A DNA stretch of 11,581 bases from an uncultured Eubacteriales bacterium (GTDB taxonomy: Bacteria; Bacillota; Clostridia; Oscillospirales; CAG-272): NCBI GenBank assembly GCA_934481515.1, contig CAKSPO010000048.1:1-11581 (forward strand), in the 5' to 3' direction. Positions within the stretch are counted from its first letter, which is position 1. Each line of letters opens with the position of its first letter. The notes under the pieces were generated by a model. The model made no database searches. It had not been told where the DNA came from and saw only the letters and a program-made list of their open reading frames with translations. The position numbers and the translations under genes are program-made. Positions 1 through 5,787 of the stretch are shown here, one piece after another.

Positions 1-72
1 CTCTGAATCAGAAGTTGTCACCGAGGTGACGCGACCTGAATCTAGCGCGTCTGCCAATTCCGCCATACCCGC
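1..72 (-). tRNA. tRNA-Leu(CAG), 5' half only; interrupted or truncated
   Basis: Read on the minus strand from 72, the sequence has a 7-nt acceptor strand GCGGGTA (72-66), TG, a leucine-type D arm (GCG, GAATTGGCAGA, CGC, 63-47), G, the anticodon stem CTAGA (45-41) and the anticodon loop TTCAGGT (40-34) with anticodon CAG for CUG codons. This matches bacterial tRNA-Leu closely. A TCTAG-like strand should then close the anticodon stem, but the sequence reads CGCGT. What follows is a hairpin GTCAC/GTGAC (30-17) and a TTCTG/CAGAG stem with only three loop bases (13-1), with no normal T loop. The acceptor 3' strand TACCCGC is not in the window. The 5' half is firm. The 3' part may be an intron, an integration junction, a degenerate gene or an assembly artefact at a contig edge. 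Confidence 0.6.
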
Positions 73-147
73 ATATAAAACTGTAAGAAGAATATCTCTC
101 ACAGGAACCGATTGCAGCAACCAAGGTTTCTCAACCGGAACGATGGT
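73..147 (-). other. Structured 5' leader of the tRNA-Leu transcript
   Basis: Between the minus-strand promoter and the tRNA 5' end lie about 70 transcribed bases. They contain a hairpin with GGTT/AACC arms and a GAGA tetraloop (complement 136-125). A second, 9-bp hairpin (complement 104-81) has arms CTGTGAGAG and TTCTTACAG, including two G-U pairs, and ends 8 nt before the tRNA. A 5' leader of this length would be removed by RNase P, whose protein is encoded nearby. I see no open reading frame with a ribosome binding site here. The pairing is read by eye and no covariation is available. Confidence 0.4.
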
Positions 148-148
148 C

Positions 149-177
149 ATTATACCACAATGCCGGATGTTTGTCAA
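149..177 (-). promoter_or_regulatory. Perfect sigma-A consensus promoter for the tRNA-Leu transcript
   Basis: On the minus strand TTGACA (177-172) and TATAAT (154-149) are separated by exactly 17 bp, so both hexamers match consensus completely. Upstream, at about 180-212, the strand is rich in A-tracts resembling an UP element. The predicted start is near 144-141, about 70 nt before the tRNA. This is the strongest promoter in the window and points away from rpmH. Confidence 0.85.
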
Positions 178-323
178 TAGTTTTTTTGCTTTTTGCAAAG
201 AAATTTTTTGAACCCGGTTACATATGCAACCAACGGGCGCTTTGAAAAAAGAATTCGCGGATGCCTGGGAACGTCACCGAAAGGAAAAAAGCAGAAAAAA
301 ACGCAGAAAAAAGAAAAAAACAC

Positions 324-352
324 TTGACAAAGTTAAAACTTTCGGTTATACT
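324..352 (+). promoter_or_regulatory. Sigma-A promoter of the rpmH-rnpA-yidD-yidC-jag operon
   Basis: TTGACA (324-329) and TATACT (347-352) are separated by 17 bp, with A-rich sequence directly upstream (281-320). The expected start is about 359, giving a 5' leader of roughly 73 nt before rpmH. Between this promoter and the divergent one (178-323) there is AT-rich DNA with an imperfect inverted repeat, CCCGGTT (213-219) against AACC and CGGG (228-237). No DnaA box is visible. Confidence 0.85.
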
Positions 353-370
353 ATATCCGTCATTGTGTAA

Positions 371-403
371 AAGCGTATTCCGGGTTTGCAGGGGTAAACG
401 CTT
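371..403 (+). promoter_or_regulatory. Hairpin in the rpmH 5' leader
   Basis: AAGCGT (371-376) can pair with ACGCTT (398-403) across a 21-nt loop. It lies between the promoter and the ribosome binding site. It could stabilise the mRNA or regulate L34 synthesis. The stem is only 6 bp and the role is speculative. Confidence 0.25.
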
Positions 404-432
404 CCGATTTAATTTACAAGGAGGTGCAAACG

Positions 433-567
433 ATGCTCAGAACTTACCAACCGAAAAAGCGTCAGAGAAAAAAAGAGCATGGCTTTCGTAAGAGAATGAA
501 GACTGCCGATGGCAGAAATGTACTCAAAAGAAGACGCGCAAAGGGCAGAAAAAGACTGACCTATTGA
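433..567 (+). CDS. rpmH: 50S ribosomal protein L34
   Basis: This 44-residue, highly basic protein belongs to the large ribosomal subunit and binds 23S rRNA. The start region MLRTYQPKKRQRKKEHGF and the end NVLKRRRAKGRKRLTY follow the L34 consensus (family MKRTYQPKKRxRKxxHGF, then GRxVLxxRRxKGRxxLxx), and the length is normal for the family. The ATG follows a strong AAGGAGGTG ribosome binding site at 419-427. It is the first gene after the promoter at 324-352 and heads the conserved rpmH-rnpA cluster. Position 2 is Leu instead of the usual Lys, a minor change. Identification is certain. Confidence 0.98.
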   Translation: MLRTYQPKKRQRKKEHGFRKRMKTADGRNVLKRRRAKGRKRLTY

Positions 568-598
568 TCCGATTCGGGTTTCCGACGCGATCCAACAT

Positions 599-650
599 AA
601 AAACACCGACTGCAGATGTTGCGTTTTGCGCCCTTGCCGTCGGCGTTTTT
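599..650 (+). terminator. Hairpin with U tract between rpmH and rnpA (attenuator-like)
   Basis: Arms 599-610 and 639-650 pair over 12 positions with one A-C mismatch, and the 3' arm ends in TTTTT. The loop is 28 nt and holds a smaller GCG/CGC pairing around TTTT (621-630). Such a site could end part of the transcripts after rpmH, so that L34 is made in excess over RnpA, as is common for this gene pair. The large loop makes it a weaker terminator than those at 4005 and 9240. The complement of the A-run also gives a U tract on the other strand. Confidence 0.45.
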
Positions 651-730
651 ATTGCCAGGACAGCTGTGCGCGATTCCGCTCCGCGGAGCTTAATTTTTGA
701 CGGAAGCAAGCCAATGTGAAGGAACAGCAA

Positions 731-1111
731 ATGAAGTACACAACGCTCAAGGAACATCACCTTTACAGCAAAACCTTTCAGCGCGGCAACCGGTACACCG
801 GAAAATACATTTCGGTATTTGTATTGCGTGATTATGCCGCCCGGAGGTTGATGAAGGAGAATCCGGAAAAGAAATATTATAACCGATTCGGTGTGGCAGT
901 GACCAAAAAGACCGGAGGTGCCGTCCAGCGAAACCGTGCAAAGCGGATTTTGCGTGCGGGGTACCGTGCGGTGGAGTCGGAACTGAAAACAGGGTATTTG
1001 GTGGTCGTCAGTCCACGGGAGGGAATTCTTGGCGCCTCTTCTTCGGATGTGGAGAAAGAACTACGGCGCGGATTTGCCCGTTTGGAAATGTTCCGCAAAG
1101 AGGAAAGCTGA
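731..1111 (+). CDS. rnpA: Ribonuclease P protein component
   Basis: This is the protein subunit of RNase P. With the RNase P RNA it removes 5' leaders from precursor tRNAs by helping bind the leader and metal ions. The 126-residue product starts MKYTTLKEHHLYSKTFQRGN, matching the family's basic N-terminus, and has the hallmark RNR motif in AVQRNRAKRILR (residues 64-75), followed by the central beta strand LVVVSPREG. I chose ATG 731 because AAGGA at 718-722 lies at proper spacing and the family starts MKxxxLK. An in-frame ATG at 716 would add five residues. The stop overlaps the yidD start by one base (TGATG), implying translational coupling. It is in the rpmH operon, downstream of the hairpin at 599-650. 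Confidence 0.96.
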   Translation: MKYTTLKEHHLYSKTFQRGNRYTGKYISVFVLRDYAARRLMKENPEKKYYNRFGVAVTKKTGGAVQRNRAKRILRAGYRAVESELKTGYLVVVSPREGILGASSSDVEKELRRGFARLEMFRKEES

Positions 1112-1425
1112 TGTTGCGATGCCTTTTTACGGGACCAATCCGCTTCTATCAGAAGCATCTGTCCCGGCTGAAACGACAACCGACCTGCCGGTTTACTCCC
1201 ACCTGTTCTGCCTATGCACTGGAAGCCTATGAAAAGAGGGGAATCTTCATCGGCACGATTCTTACGGTTGCCCGGATTTTCCGGTGTAATCCGTTCTGTG
1301 CCGGTGGGTACGATCCGGTTCCGGAGCGGGGACTGCGGAATCCGCGGTATCGGGCGGAACCGATGACAAAATATTTTTATCCGGAAGAGTATGGTCTTGA
1401 GCGGGAAGACGAACAGACACGATGA
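1111..1425 (+). CDS. yidD: Membrane protein insertion efficiency factor YidD
   Basis: This small protein (104 residues) associates with the inner face of the membrane and helps YidC-mediated insertion; the exact mechanism is unsettled. The family core is evident: GPIRFYQKHLS near residue 8, then TCRFTPTCSAYALEAYEKRG, then RCNPFCAGGYDPVP, with the conserved cysteines in the second and third blocks. The remaining ~30 residues are charged, and the family tail is variable. ATG 1111 overlaps the rnpA stop by one base, so translation is probably coupled. It sits in the standard order rnpA-yidD-yidC. The gap to yidC is about 105 nt, longer than is usual in this operon. Confidence 0.95.
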   Translation: MLRCLFTGPIRFYQKHLSRLKRQPTCRFTPTCSAYALEAYEKRGIFIGTILTVARIFRCNPFCAGGYDPVPERGLRNPRYRAEPMTKYFYPEEYGLEREDEQTR

Positions 1426-1482
1426 ATATCCGCAGCGCCGCGCGGGAAACGAAAATCGGCGGTGCGAATCCCAAAATTCAGA

Positions 1483-1516
1483 AGGGAGCTTCGGCAACCG
1501 TGTTGCGATTGCCGAA
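1483..1516 (+). promoter_or_regulatory. Shine-Dalgarno-like site followed by a perfect hairpin upstream of yidC
   Basis: AAGGGAG (1483-1489) is the best ribosome-binding sequence before yidC, but it lies 41 nt upstream of ATG 1531. Directly after it TTCGGCAA (1490-1497) pairs perfectly with TTGCCGAA (1509-1516) around an 11-nt loop, leaving 14 nt to the ATG. If the hairpin forms, it would bring the ribosome site close to the start codon, as is known for phage T4 gene 38. The alternative is that yidC uses another start or a weak A-rich site. Confidence 0.35.
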
Positions 1517-1530
1517 AAAGCAAAAAACGA

Positions 1531-3324
1531 ATGAAAAAACAATACGGGAAAAAGATGGGACGCTGGTTTCTGTCTGTGCTGCTGATTCTGACGGTGCTGG
1601 TAACGCTCAGTACCGGATGCGCAGGCTCTCCCACGTCCACAAGAACGCTGAATGTCGGCAATATCAATGTTGACACCAATAAAAACGGTTTGGATCTGGG
1701 GCAGATGAAGGCGGTTGCCAATATGATGGCGGACGCTTATTCTGCCGGATTTGAATCCTTTGAGACATTGGTTGCGGCATCCCGCGGATATGATATGACC
1801 GCGGAAAATTTTGATGCGTCGAAGGAGGAATATCCCGATCTCGGCATCAACATGGAGTATGTGAAAAATGTACTCCGTACCGCCAATCAGAAGGCGGAAG
1901 GAAAGAGCAACGTTCTTCCGAGCGATTCCCTGGAGGATTATCTCGGAAAGATGAACGAGGCGGATGTGAACACGCTGATTGAAGCGTTTCAGGTCAAGGT
2001 GGACACTTCCTCCTCCGGCGGATTTCTGGACAAGATTTTGTGCGGAATCGGTATTGCTTTGCGCTGGATTACCGATATTTTCGGCGGCAACTATATCGTC
2101 GGAATCTGCATTTTTGCAATCATCATTGAAATTCTGATGCTTCCGTTTGGAATCAAGCAGCAGAAGAATTCCATCCGGCAGGCAAAGCTTCGCCCGAAGG
2201 AAATGGCAATCCGGAACAAGTACAAGGGCAGAAACGATCAGCCCACCATGCAGAAGATGCAGGCGGAGATTCAGGAGCTTTATCAGAGAGAGAATTTCAG
2301 TCCTTACAGCGGCTGTCTCCCGCTTCTGATTCAGCTGCCGATCATTATGGCGCTGTACTATATCGTGATTGACCCGCTCCATTATATGCTGGGACAGGCA
2401 TCCGGAATGTCCTCGGCACTGGCGTTGTTCACCTCCACTTCCAAGGCGGCAGGCGGACTCGGTTTTTCGATCCAGTCCCAGCGGGGAACCATCGAGATGC
2501 TGTCTCATATCAAGTCCGGCGGTGTAGAGCTTCTGGAGGGAATCAAAAGCTTCCGGATGTTCTCCAACGGCGATGAGGTGTATAACGCTTTGGGAGACTC
2601 CATTAAGTCTATCCCGGATTTCAATATCGGTTCGGTGAATTTCGGCGTCAATCCGACGTTTGATTTCAGCAGTATTCAGTGGGTTCTGCTCTTCGTGCCG
2701 GTGCTGACGTTTGTCACGTATTTCATTACGGCGAAGCTGAACCGTAAGCTGATGTATCAGCCGGCTACCAACGGTGGCGCGGATGCGCGTCAGATTGCCT
2801 GCTCCAACACCATGATGGATATTACCATGCCGCTGATGTCCACGGTCTTTACCATGGCGGTTCCCGGCGTAATCGGTATTTACTGGGCGTTCCGCAGCTG
2901 GGTAGGATTGCTCAAGTCCTTCATTCTTGCCCGCATCATGCCCCTGCCGACTTTTACGGAAGAGGATTATAAGGCGGCGGCAAAGGAAATGACCGGACGG
3001 AAGCAGATTCAGAAATCGGATCGTGTGGGAACGGTTCGTTCCCTGCATCATATTGACGACGAGGATTATGCGGATACGCGCGACCGTGCGCTTGCAAGAA
3101 AAGCGGCGATCGAAGCAAGAGAAAAGGAAGGGCAGGCAGGAAAATCGCAGGAAACCCCGCTTGACGCCGTACCTCTGAAGGAGGACAAGAAAAAGGAAAA
3201 AAGCCGCAACGCACAACCGGAAACTGCGACGGAGGAACCTGCAAAAGAGCAGTCCGGGAACGAAACGGATTCTGCTACCGAAAATGACAATGATATTGAG
3301 AAGAAGGATGGAAAAGAGCAGTGA
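1531..3324 (+). CDS. yidC: Membrane protein insertase YidC (lipoprotein type, extended)
   Basis: YidC/Oxa1/SpoIIIJ inserts and folds membrane proteins, alone or with SecYEG. From ATG 1531 the product is 597 residues. It has a lysine-rich N-region, a hydrophobic stretch (12-28) and a lipobox-like LSTGC with Cys30, so it is probably a lipoprotein. A soluble outer segment (31-185) follows, then the core: helix 1 (about 186-206), a cytoplasmic charged hairpin with KQQKNS and RPKEMAIRNKYKGR, helix 2 with GCLPLLIQLPIIMALYYIVI (261-280), a long outer loop (283-382), and three more helices (383-470). A charged Lys/Glu-rich tail (471-597) may bind ribosomes. The family's conserved positive residue in helix 1 is replaced by Glu200 in FAIIIEILMLPFGIKQ. 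An in-frame GTG at 1462 and an ATG at 1555 are alternative starts; 1531 gives the best signal peptide. The stop overlaps jag by 4 nt. Confidence 0.93.
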   Translation: MKKQYGKKMGRWFLSVLLILTVLVTLSTGCAGSPTSTRTLNVGNINVDTNKNGLDLGQMKAVANMMADAYSAGFESFETLVAASRGYDMTAENFDASKEEYPDLGINMEYVKNVLRTANQKAEGKSNVLPSDSLEDYLGKMNEADVNTLIEAFQVKVDTSSSGGFLDKILCGIGIALRWITDIFGGNYIVGICIFAIIIEILMLPFGIKQQKNSIRQAKLRPKEMAIRNKYKGRNDQPTMQKMQAEIQELYQRENFSPYSGCLPLLIQLPIIMALYYIVIDPLHYMLGQASGMSSALALFTSTSKAAGGLGFSIQSQRGTIEMLSHIKSGGVELLEGIKSFRMFSNGDEVYNALGDSIKSIPDFNIGSVNFGVNPTFDFSSIQWVLLFVPVLTFVTYFITAKLNRKLMYQPATNGGADARQIACSNTMMDITMPLMSTVFTMAVPGVIGIYWAFRSWVGLLKSFILARIMPLPTFTEEDYKAAAKEMTGRKQIQKSDRVGTVRSLHHIDDEDYADTRDRALARKAAIEAREKEGQAGKSQETPLDAVPLKEDKKKEKSRNAQPETATEEPAKEQSGNETDSATENDNDIEKKDGKEQ

Positions 3325-3998
3325 AGAAGGAAATCATTACAACGGGAAAGAACGTTGAGGAAGCGAAGGAGCGTGCAATCGCCGAACTCGGAGTTCCCGC
3401 AGAGGAAATTGAATTTACTGTTTTGGAGGAAGGAAAGCGCGGATTTTTGGGAATCGGCGCGGTGGAAGCGAAGGTCTCGGCGGCGTATTATCTGAAGGGT
3501 GCTGACATTGCTCTGGAGTTTGTACGCAAGATTGTTTCCGATATGGGGCTGGAGCTGACCGTCGGAAAGAAGGAAGGAACCAACGGCGACATGGTAATTA
3601 CCGTGGACGGAAGCGGTGCCGGCGCGCTGATCGGACATCATGGCGAGACGCTGGACGCATTGCAGTATCTTGCAAATCTTGCTGCGAACAAAAAGGTCAA
3701 GGGAGAGAAGCGGGACTATATCAAGATCACGCTGGATGCGGAGGGCTACCGCGCAAAGCGGGAGGAAGCTCTGCGGGCGGTCGCAAGACGGACGGCGGCA
3801 AAGGTTCTGAAGTATAAGAAGAGCGTGATGCTGGAGCCGATGAATCCTTATGAAAGAAGAATCATTCATTCCGAGGTACAGGAGATTGCCGGCGTATCCA
3901 CCAATTCCATTGGATCGGAAAACAACCGCCGCGTTGTCATGTTTCTGGATGACGGCAAGGGCGATGCGGAGCCCGTCGACGACGGAGAGGAAGCATAA
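3321..3998 (+). CDS. jag: RNA-binding protein Jag/KhpB (SpoIIIJ-associated)
   Basis: This RNA-binding protein works with KhpA in Firmicutes, affecting cell wall growth and division, and is almost always encoded next to yidC. The 225-residue protein has all three expected domains. The Jag-N domain (1-53) has EEGKRGFLGIGAVEAKV. The KH domain has the GxxG loop GHHG at 105-108 within GALIGHHGETLDALQYL. The R3H domain (about 145-208) has the R-x3-H motif as Arg179-His183 in PYERRIIHSEV. The tail is acidic. The start is GTG, overlapping the yidC stop as GTGA, with GGATGGAAAAG upstream, so translation is coupled to yidC. It is the last gene before the strong hairpin at 4005-4055. Identification is firm; khpB is a synonym. 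Confidence 0.95.
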   Translation: MKKEIITTGKNVEEAKERAIAELGVPAEEIEFTVLEEGKRGFLGIGAVEAKVSAAYYLKGADIALEFVRKIVSDMGLELTVGKKEGTNGDMVITVDGSGAGALIGHHGETLDALQYLANLAANKKVKGEKRDYIKITLDAEGYRAKREEALRAVARRTAAKVLKYKKSVMLEPMNPYERRIIHSEVQEIAGVSTNSIGSENNRRVVMFLDDGKGDAEPVDDGEEA

Positions 3999-4004
3999 GA
4001 CGGA

Positions 4005-4055
4005 GAAAGGGGCGCTCTCATTCAACACAACGGTTTGAATGAGTCTGCCCCTTTT
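4005..4055 (+). terminator. Strong intrinsic terminator after jag
   Basis: An outer stem of AAAGGGGC (4006-4013) with GCCCCTTT (4047-4054) and an inner stem of CTCATTCAA (4017-4025) with TTGAATGAG (4035-4043) are separated by a 3x3 internal loop. The apical loop is 9 nt. The 3' arm runs into TTTT, and TTTTTT follows at 4061-4066. A second small inverted repeat (TTTCCG/CGGAAA) overlaps the tail. I see no clear promoter between here and mnmE at 4085. Confidence 0.8.
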
Positions 4056-4084
4056 CCGCGTTTTTTCGGAAAGGAAATACATTT

Positions 4085-5476
4085 ATGATCGTTGGAGATA
4101 CCATAGCGGCAGTCAGTACTCCGCGCGGTAAGGGGGGCGTTGCGCTGCTTCGTGTTTCGGGACCGGATGCCTTCTCTGTCTGCACGAAGGTCTTCCGGCC
4201 GAAAAACGGCAAAGCAATCGGAGAGCTTCCTGCGCGTACCGCTGTTTACGGTTCCATTCTGACCCCAACCCCGGAAGGGGAGTGGGTGGTTACGGACGAC
4301 GGGCTGCTGACATTGTTTCGGACTCCCGCTTCCTTCACGGGGGAGGACACGGCGGAAATTTGCTGTCACGGCGGGATTCTTCTGACGGAGACCGTGCTTT
4401 CCGCTTTGATTGCGGCGGGCGCCAGAGCCGCGGAAGCGGGGGAATTTACCCGGCGGGCGTTTCTCAACGGGAAGATGGGGCTGTCTTCCGCGGAGGCGCT
4501 TGCCAATCTCCTGGAGGCGCAGACCGGAGCGCAGCTGACGCTGGCGCACGCCGGAACCAACGGCGTGTTGGAAAAGAAAAGCCGCGCCATTTACGAAAAG
4601 TTGCGCGAGGTGTTGGCAAGCATTTATGCGGTGATCGATTACCCGGACGAGGATCTGGCACAGATGAGCCGGGAAGAGATTGCGGCGGCGTTGGAGTCTG
4701 TATGTGACGAGCTGCAACGGCTGGCACAGACCTATCGTGCAGGACATGCTGTTGCGGAAGGAATTTCTACGGTTCTTTGCGGCAGACCGAACGTCGGGAA
4801 GAGCTCGCTTTATAACCGTATGGTCGGCAGGGAGGCGGCAATTGTTACGCCGACGGCAGGAACCACGCGGGATGTGCTTTGTGAAACGGTCGCGTTCGGA
4901 AAGGTGACCCTGCGTTTGTCCGATACGGCTGGCTTGCGCGGATGCACGGATCCGGTAGAACGGATCGGCGTTGACCGTGCACGGCAGGCGATGGAATCGG
5001 CGGAGTTGGTTCTGGCGGTGTTTGACGGGAGCGAAGCGCTCCGGGAAGAGGACCTTTCGCTGATTTCCGAGTTGCGGGAGGTGCCGTGCCCCGTGGTTGC
5101 CGTTGTGAACAAATCGGATCTGGGAACCACATATGCGAAGGAGGCAGAGCAAGCATTCCGGTATGCGGTTCGGGTTTCGGCTGATACCGGCGACGGAATG
5201 CAGGAGTTGCGCGATTGTGTGGAAAGGCTTTTTCTCAATGGGGAAATTGACCTTCGCCGGGACGCGGTTCTGACCAATGCGCGGCAGAACGGAGCAACAC
5301 TTTCCGCCCTGGAAAGCGTGCGGCAGGCTTTGCACGGGTTGCGCGTCGGTCTGCCGGAGGATATTTTCTGCACGGATGCAGAGCATGCCATGCAGGCAAT
5401 TGCAGAGCTGGACGGGAGAACCGTCTCCGAAGATATTGTGGCAGAAATCTTTTCCCATTTCTGCGTGGGAAAGTGA
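4085..5476 (+). CDS. mnmE: tRNA uridine-5-carboxymethylaminomethyl(34) synthesis GTPase MnmE
   Basis: MnmE with MnmG adds the carboxymethylaminomethyl (or aminomethyl) group to U34 of tRNAs reading NNA/NNG codons, using a methylene-folate donor and GTP. The 463 residues match the family length. The folate-binding N-domain starts TIAAVSTPRGKGGVALLRVSG and includes FTGEDTAEICCHGG (84-97). The GTPase domain has G1 GRPNVGKSS (233-241), G2 TPTAGTTRD (255-263), G3 DTAGL (280-284) and G4 NKSD (342-345). The protein ends FCVGK, with the family's C-terminal cysteine. ATG 4085 follows AAAGGAAAT. The stop at 5474-5476 lies 17 nt before the gatC ATG. mnmG, its frequent neighbour, is absent downstream. 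The promoter is not obvious because a terminator stands just upstream. Confidence 0.97.
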   Translation: MIVGDTIAAVSTPRGKGGVALLRVSGPDAFSVCTKVFRPKNGKAIGELPARTAVYGSILTPTPEGEWVVTDDGLLTLFRTPASFTGEDTAEICCHGGILLTETVLSALIAAGARAAEAGEFTRRAFLNGKMGLSSAEALANLLEAQTGAQLTLAHAGTNGVLEKKSRAIYEKLREVLASIYAVIDYPDEDLAQMSREEIAAALESVCDELQRLAQTYRAGHAVAEGISTVLCGRPNVGKSSLYNRMVGREAAIVTPTAGTTRDVLCETVAFGKVTLRLSDTAGLRGCTDPVERIGVDRARQAMESAELVLAVFDGSEALREEDLSLISELREVPCPVVAVVNKSDLGTTYAKEAEQAFRYAVRVSADTGDGMQELRDCVERLFLNGEIDLRRDAVLTNARQNGATLSALESVRQALHGLRVGLPEDIFCTDAEHAMQAIAELDGRTVSEDIVAEIFSHFCVGK

Positions 5477-5493
5477 ATTTTCGAGGAGAAGAC

Positions 5494-5787
5494 ATGAAGC
5501 TGACCAAGGAACATCTGGCAGAACTTGCGGAGACGGCGATGATTGCATTGCCGGAGAAAACCGCACGGCGCTATATGGAAGAGATGCAGGATCTGTACGA
5601 TCTTGCGGAGCTGTTGCCGCCGACCGAACAATCGGAAGCGGATTTGCTTTCGGCTGTCGCAGAAGGAACCGATGTGCGCGAGGATCGTCCGGGAAGGACT
5701 CTGCAGGCAGAAACGGTTTTTGCGATGGCACCGGCGATCTGTGCCGGATGCGTTGCGGTTCCTGCCGTGATGGAGGAAAAGAAATGA
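5494..5787 (+). CDS. gatC: Asp-tRNA(Asn)/Glu-tRNA(Gln) amidotransferase subunit C
   Basis: GatC is the small subunit that wraps between GatA and GatB and stabilises the amidotransferase. The product is 97 residues. It has the family helices at the N-terminus (KLTKEHLAELAETAMIALPE), a middle Glu-rich segment, and the conserved REDRP (62-66) followed by MAPAICAGCVAVPAVMEE, matching the usual end near VPKV. The family usually has an aromatic residue where this protein has a CxxC (83-86), a small oddity. I chose ATG 5494 because CGAGGAGA lies directly upstream; a GTG at 5473 would overlap the mnmE stop but lacks a good ribosome site. The stop overlaps the gatA ATG by 4 nt (ATGA). Short and divergent, but the context makes it secure. 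Confidence 0.93.
   Translation: MKLTKEHLAELAETAMIALPEKTARRYMEEMQDLYDLAELLPPTEQSEADLLSAVAEGTDVREDRPGRTLQAETVFAMAPAICAGCVAVPAVMEEKK

Noticed and set aside
26..211. Small plus-strand open frame overlapping the tRNA and its promoter, and a second at 261-491 overlapping the rpmH promoter
   Set aside because: Neither has a ribosome site or protein-like composition, and both cross better-supported features.
1..432. Origin of replication next to rpmH
   Set aside because: No DnaA-box cluster or dnaA gene was seen. The AT-rich stretch is explained by promoter-upstream A-tracts.
1462..1530. GTG start adding 23 residues to YidC
   Set aside because: It lacks a ribosome site, and the extra residues (with three cysteines and many arginines) do not fit a signal peptide. 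It is kept only as an alternative.
877..3216. A 779-codon open frame on the minus strand opposite rnpA, yidD and yidC
   Set aside because: It is antisense to three certain genes, its product is an Arg/His/Leu-rich jumble without domains, and it has no matched ribosome site or promoter. It arises from codon bias of the real genes.
5473..5493. GTG start of gatC overlapping the mnmE stop
   Set aside because: The ATG at 5494 has a clear GAGGAGA site and matches the usual GatC N-terminus.
4022..5731. A 569-codon minus-strand frame opposite mnmE and gatC
   Set aside because: Same reason: it is the complement of well-conserved coding sequence and has no recognisable motifs.
5277..5783. Possible 169-residue N-terminal extension of GatA
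   Set aside because: It runs out of frame through mnmE and gatC. Its sequence is low quality, and ATG 5784 has a ribosome site and gives a full-length GatA.
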